NCBI RefSeq assembly: GCF_001570725.1
Contig: NZ_BCNV01000001.1
Span: 2,480,001-2,544,000, forward strand
Length of the DNA: 64,000 nucleotides
Direction of reading: 5' to 3'
From: Paenibacillus amylolyticus
GTDB lineage: Bacteria > Bacillota > Bacilli > Paenibacillales > Paenibacillaceae
Both the position numbers and the translations under genes were made by a program. Shown piece after piece: positions 9,968-18,185 of this stretch (its first letter is position 1; each line of letters opens with the position of its first letter). Under the pieces are notes generated by a model that worked only from the letters and a program-made list of their open reading frames with translations, was not told the DNA's origin and made no database searches.

Positions 9968-10359
9968 CGTCAAGGTGTCTCCTCTCACACAAACAGATCG
10001 TATGTTCTTATTCCTATCATTTTATCACAGCAGTCCAGCAACTACCCGGTAAAACGATAAAAATGGTTGAAACGTCCTTCTTATCAGCACTTTCTCTAAG
10101 TCCTTGGACATAGTGTATAGCACAAATATGAAGGTGAAATATCTTACAGTCGTGTCAACACACTGGTTTCGGCCGTGAATCAGTATGCTTATCACAAATG
10201 CATTCGTACTGTGGGCCGTATGATCTTATGAATCATTACACCCTCCATATTGTGTTTCAACCAAATGAAGCCGCGTTTATCACAAACAAATAAGACACAG
10301 GCCCGCAGCCCGTGTCTTCTAATATGTTCAATTTACTACCCACTGTCCAACATCCCTAA
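9968..10359. other. Intergenic region upstream of the MoxR cassette
   Basis: About 390 bases between the minus-strand MoxR gene and the 3' end of the minus-strand aldo/keto reductase. It must hold the promoter and leader of the five-gene cassette, but I could not identify a convincing -35/-10 pair. It also holds the terminator of the reductase gene (listed separately). No small gene, repeat or structured leader was recognised in the remainder. Confidence 0.5.
10284..10318 (-). terminator. Rho-independent terminator of the aldo/keto reductase gene
   Basis: Arms AAGACAC (10292-10298) and GTGTCTT (10312-10318) pair perfectly, extended by an inner GGC/GCC. Read on the minus strand, the hairpin is followed by a T-rich TTATTTGTTTG. 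It lies 42 bases downstream of the reductase stop. Confidence 0.75.
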
Positions 10360-11337
10360 TTACATTCTGCGACCACACGAAGCTGAATACAGCTCGTACC
10401 ACTCATATCGGGTTAGCTCAACCTTTGTCGCGTCACGGCATGCCAGAATCCGCTCTGGTCGAATTGAACCAATCACGGGCTGAATACCTGCTGGATGCTT
10501 CATTAACCAAGCCAATACGATGGATTCAGGTGTAACACCACGCTCCTTGGCCATGCGATCAACCAATTGTGCCGTATGCTCAATTTCCGGGCGTTGCCCC
10601 TCAACCACCCTGCCAGTAAATCGCCCTTGAGCAAGGGGACCCCAAGCTTGCAATTGAATATGCTCTGCCTGACAATATTCCATCGTGCCATAGGGAAACA
10701 CGTTATCTCTGGCTTGGGGGCGATTCACCGTCACACCAGCTTCTACAAATCCGATTTTATCCAAACTCATCTCCAACTGATTCACAATCAGAGGTACTTT
10801 ACTATGGAGCTGTAGAAGACGAATCTGTTCAGAACCCATGTTGGACACACCAAAATGGCGCACTTTACCGGAATGATGCAACCTAGCCAGTGCTTCCCCA
10901 ATTTCTTGCGGATGGGCGAGCGGATCAGGACGGTGTAGCAGTAAAATATCCAGATAATCGATGCCGAGTCGCTCCAGAATCCCGTCCACACTCTCCAGAA
11001 TATGTGCACCGGAGGTGTCATAACGCTGAGGTCCTTCATCATCACCCACAAGGCGTATACCACACTTCGACTGTATAATGATCTGTTCACGCAAACCAGG
11101 AGTTTCAGATAAAACTCGCCCCAAGACATGCTCTGCCTTACCGCGTGTATATATATCCGCCAGATCAAAATGATTAATGCCTATTTCGATAGCAGCTTCT
11201 ACCGCCCGATGACCTTCCACAACAAGATCTGAAGTAATAGGAAGACCGTCCCATTCACCCCCGAATCGCATACAGCCAAGAACCATTCGACTTGCCGGAA
11301 TCTGGTGGTGATGCAATGGAAGTTGTGCGTATGACAT
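10360..11337 (-). CDS. Aldo/keto reductase (YdhF-type)
   Basis: 325 residues in the expected (beta/alpha)8 size range. Catalytic tetrad is visible: Asp in 'HFDLADIY', Tyr of the same motif, Lys in 'IIQSKCGI' and His in 'LLLHRPDPL'; 'GKVRHFGVSNM' and 'IQPVIGSIRPERI' are typical of NADPH-dependent family members such as E. coli YdhF. The frame is open far upstream, but the ATG at 11337, 8 bases after AGGTGA, begins the conserved 'LGCMRFGG' region at the right distance. Transcribed divergently from the P450 gene. The substrate cannot be told from sequence. Confidence 0.88.
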   Translation of the reverse strand: MSYAQLPLHHHQIPASRMVLGCMRFGGEWDGLPITSDLVVEGHRAVEAAIEIGINHFDLADIYTRGKAEHVLGRVLSETPGLREQIIIQSKCGIRLVGDDEGPQRYDTSGAHILESVDGILERLGIDYLDILLLHRPDPLAHPQEIGEALARLHHSGKVRHFGVSNMGSEQIRLLQLHSKVPLIVNQLEMSLDKIGFVEAGVTVNRPQARDNVFPYGTMEYCQAEHIQLQAWGPLAQGRFTGRVVEGQRPEIEHTAQLVDRMAKERGVTPESIVLAWLMKHPAGIQPVIGSIRPERILACRDATKVELTRYEWYELYSASCGRRM

Positions 11338-11546
11338 ATCAGCATTCACCTCATTTTCTTTTTTTTTCGAAGCATAATGATCCATTCTCTCTACATGTCT
11401 TCTTCCAACTTCCTCTATTTTCCTGCTCCAACATCCACCATAACTCTCATCTATTATGTGAATCAAAAACAAGGTTTCAAAAGCTGCTGTATTGAATATA
11501 TAGAAGGTGCAAGTATTATGCAGGAATATGAGAGGAGATTTTGCAT

Positions 11547-12746
11547 TTGAACCCGAATGAACCGAACGAATCCTCAAAGCCAGCGTTTTTTACCAAAGAA
11601 TTCACGCACAACCCTTACCCGGTTTATGAAAAGTTAAGAAAAGATGAGCCTGTTTTCAGAGTCATGTTTCCTCATGGGGAATTCGGCTGGATTATTACCC
11701 GATACGAGGATGCAGTCCAGATTCTGAAAGATCCTCGATTCAGCAAAGACATGGTCCGACGTTACGGCGCTGACAATCAAAGCATTTTCTCCAATAATAT
11801 GTTGTTCTCCGATCCGCCGGATCACCGGCGTCTACGTGGACTTGTGCAGAAAGCATTCACACCCAAACTGGTCGCAGACATGCGGAGCCATATTCAGGAC
11901 ATTGCAGATGATCTACTGGACAACCTTCCGTCACAGGAAAAAATGAATCTGATCGATGACTTTGCCTTCCCGCTGCCCATCATTGTTATTAGTGAAATTC
12001 TGGGAGTCCCTCTTGAAGATCGTGACAAATTCCGCATGTGGTCTAATACGGTAATTGATGCTACCACCGCCGAGAGCGCAGAACTGTTTGAGCAGCATAC
12101 AAAGGAGTTTACGGAATACCTGACGGCCTGGTTCGAAAAAGTACGCAATGATCCCGGTACTGATCTGATCAGCCAGCTCGTCATTGCAGAAGAGTCCGGG
12201 CAGCAGTTGACTGAACAAGAACTGCTTGGCGTAGTCTCCTTGTTAATCATCGCGGGCCACGAAACGACGGTTAATCTCATCGGCAATGGAATTCTTGCCC
12301 TGCTGGAACATCCGGAGCAACGCGAACTGCTCATTAAGCAGCCCGAGCTTATTCACAAGGCCATTGAAGAGATGTTGCGCTATAACGGGCCGGTAGAGTT
12401 CAGTACGTCCCGCTGGGCTCTGGAAGATATCGAATTTCGTGGACAGCATATCGCTCAAGGTGAACTTGTCATCGTTGCGCTTGATTCGGCTAATCGGGAC
12501 GAACAGCAGTTCAAGGATGCTGATGTCTTTGACATTACCCGCGAGAAGAGTTCACATCTGGCTTTTGGCACAGGCATTCACCTCTGTCTCGGGGCACCGC
12601 TTGCACGTCTGGAAGGCGAGATTGCAGTCAGTACACTTCTGCATCGTTTTCCCAATATGCAGCTACAGGCTGACGTGAATGAACTCGAATGGAGACCCGG
12701 CATGATCGTGCGTGGTGTCAAGGAGATCCCGGTTCAACTTAAATAA
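11547..12746 (+). CDS. Cytochrome P450 (soluble, CYP107-like)
   Basis: 399 residues, no membrane anchor, so a soluble bacterial P450. Seen: oxygen-activating I-helix AGHETT (from about residue 236), ExxR as EEMLR, and the heme loop FGTGIHLCLGAPLAR with the cysteine near residue 346. Such enzymes monooxygenate small hydrophobic substrates using a ferredoxin or flavodoxin partner; no reductase partner lies beside it. Start: TTG at 11547 is 9 bases after AGGAG; TTG at 11541 is in frame but only 3 bases from it, so both candidate starts are non-ATG. The small gene 12790-13131 follows after 43 bases and is probably co-transcribed. Substrate unknown. Confidence 0.9.
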   Translation: MNPNEPNESSKPAFFTKEFTHNPYPVYEKLRKDEPVFRVMFPHGEFGWIITRYEDAVQILKDPRFSKDMVRRYGADNQSIFSNNMLFSDPPDHRRLRGLVQKAFTPKLVADMRSHIQDIADDLLDNLPSQEKMNLIDDFAFPLPIIVISEILGVPLEDRDKFRMWSNTVIDATTAESAELFEQHTKEFTEYLTAWFEKVRNDPGTDLISQLVIAEESGQQLTEQELLGVVSLLIIAGHETTVNLIGNGILALLEHPEQRELLIKQPELIHKAIEEMLRYNGPVEFSTSRWALEDIEFRGQHIAQGELVIVALDSANRDEQQFKDADVFDITREKSSHLAFGTGIHLCLGAPLARLEGEIAVSTLLHRFPNMQLQADVNELEWRPGMIVRGVKEIPVQLK

Positions 12747-12789
12747 TGGCTATTAAACATGAATAAATGAAAGTGAGGCACATGACATC

Positions 12790-13131
12790 ATGGAAATGAA
12801 CACCTTGGTATGGATCGTTTTGCTGTTTCTGATCCTTGTGTTACTGGTCAGAGTTACCAGCCTGCAACGCCAATTGAATGAATTGAAAAGAGATGTGGAT
12901 CGTCTGGAGAACGGTTCGAACGGCAGCGCCCGCTCTGACTTCAATTACACATTATCGCCAAAGGAAGCATCCCCTGCCCACACAAGCCAACCAGCCCCAA
13001 CGGATCTGGATCAGGAGCTAATTGCACTTATACAACAAGGGAAAAAAATTATGGCGATCAAACGACTGCGTGAAGCCCGAGGTCTATCATTGAAGGAAGC
13101 TAAAGACTATGTTGATTCCCTAGATCGCTAA
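12790..13131 (+). CDS. Membrane-anchored protein with ribosomal L7/L12 C-terminal-like domain
   Basis: 113 residues. Residues 5-22 form one hydrophobic transmembrane segment, followed by a short coiled-coil-like stretch (LQRQLNELKRDVDRLE), a Ser/Pro/Ala linker, and a C-terminal segment GKKIMAIKRLREARGLSLKEAKDYV that matches the ribosomal L7/L12 C-terminal fold. In the ribosome that fold recruits translation factors; here it would face the cytoplasm from a membrane anchor. A second ATG at 12796 is possible. It follows the P450 closely. No function is established for such small single-pass proteins. Confidence 0.75.
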   Translation: MEMNTLVWIVLLFLILVLLVRVTSLQRQLNELKRDVDRLENGSNGSARSDFNYTLSPKEASPAHTSQPAPTDLDQELIALIQQGKKIMAIKRLREARGLSLKEAKDYVDSLDR

Positions 13132-13145
13132 TCTACAACCCACAA

Positions 13146-13220
13146 CTCTCGAGGGAGTTATTCCAGACTTTCGGCTGTTAACACAGACGCAGTAGAAAGT
13201 CTAGAATCTTCCTGCGAGAG
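13146..13220. repeat. 75-bp imperfect inverted repeat
   Basis: Left arm 13146-13172 and right arm 13195-13220 pair almost throughout (outer CTCTCG/CGAGAG, inner AGACTTTC/GAAAGTCT, with ATTC/GAAT between), leaving a loop of about 22 bases. There is no T-run after it on either strand, so it is not an ordinary terminator. It lies between the L7/L12-like gene and the ArsR promoter. It could be a small palindromic mobile remnant or an RNA-processing or attenuator hairpin. Confidence 0.7.
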
Positions 13221-13270
13221 TTTACTTTTCAAACGACATATGATACTATTATTTCTATATTACTAGAAAT
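13221..13270 (+). promoter_or_regulatory. ArsR promoter with operator copy 1
   Basis: Candidate -35 TTTACT (13221-13226), 17-base spacer and -10 TACTAT (13244-13249). Directly downstream, 13251-13270, is the palindrome ATTTCTATATTACTAGAAAT, the first of three copies around the ArsR/MFS pair. A repressor bound there would block the promoter, so autoregulation is likely. Confidence 0.7.
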
Positions 13271-13296
13271 AAGAAATAAAGACGAAAGGACAGATC

Positions 13297-13584
13297 ATGA
13301 TGCAACCTAACTCGAATGAACTCGAACAAGTCGTCAAAATTCATAAAGCACTGGGTGAGCAAACACGCTACAAAATCATTCAGATTCTATCGGGCGAAAG
13401 CAATCTGTGTCCTGCCGATCTGGAGAGCCGCCTTGTTACGGTTGCGCTATCGACTCTGTCTCATCACCTGAAGCAGTTGTCTGATTGCGGCCTACTTACA
13501 TCGCAGAAGAAAGGTACGTATATTTACTACAGCCTGAACACGGAGACTGCGCAAAAGTTTGTTCCCTATCTGCTAAATAAATAA
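13297..13584 (+). CDS. ArsR-family winged-helix repressor
   Basis: 95 residues, the whole protein being one winged helix: 'HKALGEQTRYKIIQIL', recognition helix region 'VALSTLSHHLKQLSDCGLL' and a beta wing 'SQKKGTYIYYSLN'. Two cysteines are present (in NLCPAD and SDCGLL) but no classic CxC metal site, so the inducer may be an organic compound or oxidant. It starts at ATG 13297 or 13300 behind AAAGGA. Three identical-pattern operators flank it, one at its own promoter and two before the MFS gene, so it very probably represses both. Confidence 0.88.
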   Translation: MMQPNSNELEQVVKIHKALGEQTRYKIIQILSGESNLCPADLESRLVTVALSTLSHHLKQLSDCGLLTSQKKGTYIYYSLNTETAQKFVPYLLNK

Positions 13585-13599
13585 AAAAATTTGAGTTTT

Positions 13600-13619
13600 A
13601 TTTCTATATAATTAGAAAT
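13600..13619. promoter_or_regulatory. ArsR-type operator copy 2
   Basis: ATTTCTATATAATTAGAAAT, a palindrome with arms ATTTCTA/TAGAAAT, 16 bases after the regulator's stop codon. It differs from copy 1 only in the central bases. Confidence 0.7.
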
Positions 13620-13774
13620 ATCGAAATATTATGCAATACATTGTACAATATTTCATACTAGAACTTGGTCACATAAGTTTACGCTTATACCAATATTCAT
13701 TATCTCGGTTGTAACTTTACCTTTCGCGCAGATGGGTTGCATTCACAGTATTTATGTCTTGTTCTCTTGTCTTT

Positions 13775-13794
13775 ATTTCTATATTTCTAAAAAT
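13775..13794. promoter_or_regulatory. ArsR-type operator copy 3
   Basis: ATTTCTATATTTCTAAAAAT, a slightly degenerate third copy ending 34 bases before the MFS start, where it can overlap that gene's promoter. The left half is identical to the other copies; one base of the right half differs (TAAAAAT instead of TAGAAAT). Confidence 0.65.
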
Positions 13795-13828
13795 ATAATA
13801 ATTATAATCGGAAAGAGGTTATATTTCC

Positions 13829-15013
13829 ATGTCTTCTACGTTTAAAATCTATGTTCTTGCCTTGGTCAGCTTCCTAGTTGGAACGTCCGAATATGTCATT
13901 GCCGGCATTTTGGATCGCATTGCAGATACCATGGATATTTCTTTAATTGCTGCCGGACAGCTCATTACGATTTTTTCGCTCGTATATGCGCTCGGTACAC
14001 CTATCATTATTGCACTGACTTCGCGCTGGGACCGTCGTAAGTTGCTGCTATACTTCCTCGGTCTATTCGTTGTGGCTAATGTTCTTGCCTACCTGCTGCC
14101 GGGCTATGGACTATTCGTCGCAGCACGTGTCTTGATGGCTTTAGGCGCGGGAGTAGTTGTTGTCACGGCATTAACGGTTGCTTCCCAAATAGCGGCTGAG
14201 GGCAAACAAGCTAGTGCAATCGCCACAGTAATCACTGGTTTTACGGCTTCTTTGATTGTTGGCGTTCCGCTCGGAAGGCTTGTGGCTGCATCTTGGGATT
14301 GGAAGCTTGTTTTTGCCGGCATAGCCGTTCTTGGCGTTCTCGCCATGCTGGTGATCGCGGCCGCCATTCCGCCTTCCAAAGCAGAAGCACCTGTTCCATT
14401 GAAGAACCAACTGTCTTTGCTAAAGCAGCCACGAATTGTTTTGGCACTGTTGGTGACCTTTTTCTGGTTAGGTGGGTATTCCATTGCCTACACGTATATC
14501 TCACCTTATCTTGTATCCGTCGCAGGAATGAGCGAAGCACTGCTCAGTTCAGCTTTACTCGCATTTGGCATAGCAAGTCTGATCGGTTCAAAAGTTGGAG
14601 GCTTCAGTGCGGACAGATTGGGTGTCAAACGAACGCTGATCACGGGCATGACACTGCATATCGTGAGTCTGGTCCTGCTGAATATAACGGCAAGCTCTCA
14701 TCTCGCTGTCTTCCTAGTTCTGGTTTTGTGGTCTTTTGCCGCGTGGTCCTCAGGTCCAACTCAGCAGTACAACCTTGTCACCATGGCTCCGGAATCCTCA
14801 GGCATCATGCTTAGTCTGAACAGCTCGGTGATGCAACTGGCGATGGCTGCCGGAGCAGGTATTGGCGGAATCGCGGTCAGCAGCGTTTCATTGTCATCCA
14901 TTACCTGGATTGGAGCTGTCGGGGTCGCTGTTGCCATCATCATCGTTATGAGCTCGTATCGTTCAGCATCTGCGAAAAGTACACAAACCGATACATCGCA
15001 TAAAGTTGCCTGA
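13829..15013 (+). CDS. MFS drug exporter of the DHA1 type
   Basis: 394 residues with 12 predicted membrane helices. 'FLVGTSEYVIAGILDRIA' at the N-terminus and the motif-A-like 'RWDRRKLLL' between helices 2 and 3 place it in the AraJ/YdhP-like drug:H+ antiporter group. 'GLFVVANVLAYLLPGYGLFV' and 'RVLMALGAGVVVV' are typical helices 3-4. Located downstream of the ArsR gene behind two operator copies, it is probably induced when the regulator binds its ligand and exports that ligand or a related toxic compound. Start ATG follows AAAGAGG. The exported compound is unknown. Confidence 0.88.
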   Translation: MSSTFKIYVLALVSFLVGTSEYVIAGILDRIADTMDISLIAAGQLITIFSLVYALGTPIIIALTSRWDRRKLLLYFLGLFVVANVLAYLLPGYGLFVAARVLMALGAGVVVVTALTVASQIAAEGKQASAIATVITGFTASLIVGVPLGRLVAASWDWKLVFAGIAVLGVLAMLVIAAAIPPSKAEAPVPLKNQLSLLKQPRIVLALLVTFFWLGGYSIAYTYISPYLVSVAGMSEALLSSALLAFGIASLIGSKVGGFSADRLGVKRTLITGMTLHIVSLVLLNITASSHLAVFLVLVLWSFAAWSSGPTQQYNLVTMAPESSGIMLSLNSSVMQLAMAAGAGIGGIAVSSVSLSSITWIGAVGVAVAIIIVMSSYRSASAKSTQTDTSHKVA

Positions 15014-15042
15014 TATGAGTTCGTAGTACAAAAAAACAAACT

Positions 15043-15085
15043 AAAAAGAGAGGCACTGTACGCATACAGTGACCTCTCTTTAACC
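15043..15085. terminator. Bidirectional terminator between the MFS and SDR genes
   Basis: Outer arms AAAGAGAGG (15045-15053) and CCTCTCTTT (15073-15081) plus inner ACTGT/ACAGT form a strong stem. A-rich sequence lies on the left and T-rich on the right, so it can end both the plus-strand MFS transcript and the minus-strand SDR transcript. Confidence 0.85.
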
Positions 15086-15122
15086 ATTTTAACAGCTGTT
15101 CTATTACCGATAAGCAGAACTC

Positions 15123-15878
15123 TTATTGAGCTGTAACGGCACCATCAATCGGATATACTGCACCATTGATATATGGCGCTTCATCACCCAGCAGGAAGGA
15201 AACCAGGTTCGCGATCTCTTCCGGTCTGCCCAGACGTCCAGATGGAATGCTGTCAACGGTTGCCTTGAACACTTCAGGGTTGTCTTTACCGAACTGAACA
15301 ACCATCGGTGTCTCAATGGTACCTGGCGCAATCGCATTTACACGAATGTTGTCCTTGCCATATTCAATCGCAGCTGTACGGGTCAAGCCCACCACGCCAT
15401 GTTTGGTTGCAGCGTAAGGTGCAACTGCGGGTACACCAACAATACCGGCTGTGGAGGCTGTGTTCAGAATGGAACCCCCACCTGTTTTGAGCATTTCTGT
15501 AATCACATACTTCAACCCGTAAAATACACTTCTCAGGTTGATATCAATAATCTGGTCAAACTGCTCGATTGTATGTTCGATTAACTTGATCCCAGGACCT
15601 GCAATACCTGCATTATTAAAGAACATGTCGATTCGTCCGAACTCTTCGACTGCTTTTTTCACGTAATTCTCAACTTCAGGTGCTTTACTCACATCTGCTT
15701 GTACAAAAATGGCTTTACTTCCCAGCTTCTCAATCTGCTTAACCGTTTCAAGACCTGTCTCTTCGACAAGATCCACGACAACAATGGATGCACCCTTCTC
15801 AGCCAGCTTCAGTGCTGCTGCTTGGCCCAATCCACTTCCTGCTCCAGTAATAATGGCTACTTTTCCTGCGTGACTCAT
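15123..15878 (-). CDS. SDR oxidoreductase (glucose dehydrogenase / ketoacyl reductase-like)
   Basis: 251 residues, classical short-chain dehydrogenase. Cofactor motif TGAGSGLG near residue 13, NNAG in 'FFNNAGIAGPG', catalytic Ser in 'ILNTASTAGIV' and YxxxK in 'YAATKHGVV'; the C-terminus 'YINGAVYPIDGAVTAQ' is the usual SDR end. An acidic residue after the second strand ('VVVDLVEE') favours NAD(H). Start ATG 15878 has GGAGGAG 6 bases upstream; the upstream in-frame extension lacks such a site. It stands alone between two spacers. Substrate unknown. Confidence 0.88.
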   Translation of the reverse strand: MSHAGKVAIITGAGSGLGQAAALKLAEKGASIVVVDLVEETGLETVKQIEKLGSKAIFVQADVSKAPEVENYVKKAVEEFGRIDMFFNNAGIAGPGIKLIEHTIEQFDQIIDINLRSVFYGLKYVITEMLKTGGGSILNTASTAGIVGVPAVAPYAATKHGVVGLTRTAAIEYGKDNIRVNAIAPGTIETPMVVQFGKDNPEVFKATVDSIPSGRLGRPEEIANLVSFLLGDEAPYINGAVYPIDGAVTAQ

Positions 15879-16200
15879 GTTGATCTCCTCCATGTGTGTG
15901 TGTGTCATCTTGTGATTGGATCGATGAATACGATATGAAACTTCGTACATGTAATGATGCAATATGTAAGTCAAAAATGGCATAAAACCTTCCTGACTTT
16001 ACCTATTCTAATAGACTTTCGACATAAAAACAATTCATATAATATGGATTCATACTATATCATATATCACACATTCAGCACGAAGTTGGAGGAGTAGACA
16101 ACAATAATGACTTCTGCCTGCTCCTCCTTTGGATGCTAGACGCTATTTACGTCGATTATCTTAACAACTTCGCACGGTGCAATTTCGCTTATCGAAGCAC
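15879..16200. other. Intergenic region between an SDR gene and poxB
   Basis: About 320 bases. The half next to the SDR is AT-rich and should hold its promoter. At 16088-16127 there is an imperfect hairpin with arms GGAGGAG and CTCCTCC but no T-run on the minus strand, so I do not call it a terminator of poxB. The remaining bases next to poxB show nothing I recognise. Confidence 0.4.
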
Positions 16201-17928
16201 CTATCTTAGCAAATTCGTTTTGGCCAATTCAATAATCTCGTCCCCGCGTCCGTTCAGCACGGCTTTCATCATCCATAGCGTGAATCCTTCCGCCTGTTTG
16301 ATATCAATCTTCGGAGGTAAGGACAATTCCTGACGATTCACCACCACGTCAATTAGCACAGGACCATCATGCTGAAGCGCACGCTGCACAGCCCCTTCCA
16401 GTTCATCCGGATCCTCAACCCGGATACCTTCCATGCCCATGGCTTGAGCAACCATCGCAAAGTTGGGATTTACAAGCTCTGTTCCCGACTCCAGGAATCC
16501 GGCAGCCTTCATCTCCAGCTCAACAAAACTGAGTGCTCCATTATTAAACACTACAACTTTAATTGGCAGATTATGCTGTTTCAATGTCAACAGATCACCC
16601 ATCAACATCGTAATACCACCATCACCTGACAACGAGATGACTTGTCTGCCCGGATCAGCGACCTGGGCGCCAATCGCCTGTGGCAAAGCGTTTGCCATCG
16701 TACCGTGACTGAATGAACCGAGCAGTCTGCGATTGCGAGACATCTCGATATAACGGGCCGCCCATACTGTCGGAGTACCGACATCACAGGTGAAGATTGC
16801 ATTTTCTGCTGCGGCATCACTAATGACCTTGGTCAGGTACTGCGGATGGATGGGCTTTTTACCCGGTTTTCCAACGGCCAGCTCGTCCAGATCTTTGCGT
16901 ACTTTCACATAACGGTCCACACTTTTACGCAGATGTTTGTCACTGTGTTCTTCTGTCAGATAAGGAAGCAACGTTTCAATGGTCGCTTTCACATCCCCAC
17001 ATACGCCATAATCCAGCTTCGTGCGCCGACCCAGATGGGAAGATTGAATGTCGACCTGAAGGACTTTCGCATCTTCGGGATAGAATTGACGATATGGGAA
17101 ATCCGTTCCCAGCATCAGTAGTACATCACAGTCCATCATGGCATGATAACCGGATGAATACCCGATTAGACCCGTAAGGCCTACGGAATAGGGATTGTCA
17201 TACTCCAAATATTCCTTGCCTCGTAGCGCAATGACCATCGGAGATTTCAACCGATCGCAGAGCTGCATGAGGGATTCCCGAGCGCCCGCGCAGCCGGCAC
17301 CGCACAGCAACGTAATTTTTTTACCTTGATTCAGATATTCAGCCAGTTTCACGAGTTCGGGCTCAGATGGATGTACCACTGGATTGGTCGCATGATACAC
17401 ATGCTCAGGTACAGGCAGATCTGCTGCTTCAAGTCCTGCTACATCCCCCGGCAATACAACGACAGACACACCTGAACGTGCGACTGCTGTCTGGATGGCC
17501 ATCGTGAGGGAACGCGGCATCTGTTTCGCTGTCGTAATCACTTCACAGTAATCACTGCATTCCTGAAACAGATACTCGGGATGTGTCGCCTGGAAATATT
17601 CACTGCCAATCTCATCACTTGGGATATGTGCAGCGATAGCGAGTACAGGAACACGGTTGCGGTGACAATCGTACAGACCGTTAATCAGATGCATGTTACC
17701 AGGACCACTGCTACCAGCGCAGACAGCGATACTTCCACTGACCTCAGCGTCTGCCCCAGCAGCAAATGCCGCCACTTCTTCATGCCGTACATGAATCCAC
17801 TCGATCTTGCCCGAACGACGGATGGAGTCGAGTACCGCATTCAAGGAGTCTCCCACAATGCCATATATGCGTTTGATGCCAGCGTTCAATAAGGATTCAA
17901 CCAGAACGTCCGCGACTGTTTTTTTCAT
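16201..17928 (-). CDS. poxB: Pyruvate oxidase / pyruvate:quinone dehydrogenase PoxB
   Basis: 575 residues, thiamine-diphosphate and FAD enzyme that decarboxylates pyruvate to acetate and CO2. It matches E. coli PoxB along its full length: 'GDSLNAVLDS', 'RHEEVAAFAAGA' with the TPP glutamate, 'CAGSSGPGNMHLINGLYDCHRN', the FAD-domain 'ALRGKEYLEYDNPY', and the TPP motif GDGGITMLMG...N. The C-terminus 'GRGDEVIELAKTNLLR' resembles the E. coli membrane-binding end, so electrons probably go to the quinone pool. Start ATG behind AAAGGAG. A GGGTAT-type promoter lies upstream (listed). A non-phosphorylating pyruvate oxidase like B. subtilis YdaP is the closest alternative name. Confidence 0.93.
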   Translation of the reverse strand: MKKTVADVLVESLLNAGIKRIYGIVGDSLNAVLDSIRRSGKIEWIHVRHEEVAAFAAGADAEVSGSIAVCAGSSGPGNMHLINGLYDCHRNRVPVLAIAAHIPSDEIGSEYFQATHPEYLFQECSDYCEVITTAKQMPRSLTMAIQTAVARSGVSVVVLPGDVAGLEAADLPVPEHVYHATNPVVHPSEPELVKLAEYLNQGKKITLLCGAGCAGARESLMQLCDRLKSPMVIALRGKEYLEYDNPYSVGLTGLIGYSSGYHAMMDCDVLLMLGTDFPYRQFYPEDAKVLQVDIQSSHLGRRTKLDYGVCGDVKATIETLLPYLTEEHSDKHLRKSVDRYVKVRKDLDELAVGKPGKKPIHPQYLTKVISDAAAENAIFTCDVGTPTVWAARYIEMSRNRRLLGSFSHGTMANALPQAIGAQVADPGRQVISLSGDGGITMLMGDLLTLKQHNLPIKVVVFNNGALSFVELEMKAAGFLESGTELVNPNFAMVAQAMGMEGIRVEDPDELEGAVQRALQHDGPVLIDVVVNRQELSLPPKIDIKQAEGFTLWMMKAVLNGRGDEIIELAKTNLLR

Positions 17929-17994
17929 AATTGATGGGTCTCCTTTAATTGCTCATTTTGATTATGTTTCCACTCTGGTAATATACCTATTCTT

Positions 17995-18020
17995 ATACCC
18001 CAATCTTCTGAAATCCGAAC
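17995..18020 (-). promoter_or_regulatory. Candidate general-stress (sigma-B-like) promoter of poxB
   Basis: On the minus strand GTTCGG, 14 bases, then GGGTAT. The -10 matches the Bacillus sigma-B consensus fully and the -35 only partly. It lies 67 bases before the poxB start. Whether this organism has a sigma-B is not visible here. Confidence 0.4.
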
Positions 18021-18095
18021 CAAATTATATGTATCTCTGGATATATAAAACGAAAAACCTGCCCCTTCAATCGTTATTACATTGTTAGCAAAATG

Positions 18096-18129
18096 CCAAA
18101 AAATCCGCTTGTCGAATGACAAACGGATT
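18096..18129 (-). terminator. Rho-independent terminator of the SDR gene at 18186
   Basis: AATCCG-c-TTGTC pairs with GACAA-a-CGGATT around a GAAT loop; on the minus strand it ends in TTTTTT. It is 57 bases after the SDR stop. Confidence 0.85.
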
Positions 18130-18185
18130 ACGATTAAACTAGATTGATTCGTATTTCATCTGAATTCCTGAATCCACAGAGTACT

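Noticed and set aside
10250..10483. Small plus-strand gene downstream of the MoxR spacer
   Set aside because: Runs through the reductase terminator and into the antisense of the reductase; no supporting signal.
16088..16127. Terminator of poxB
   Set aside because: The hairpin has mismatches and no T-run on the minus strand; kept only as a note in the spacer entry.
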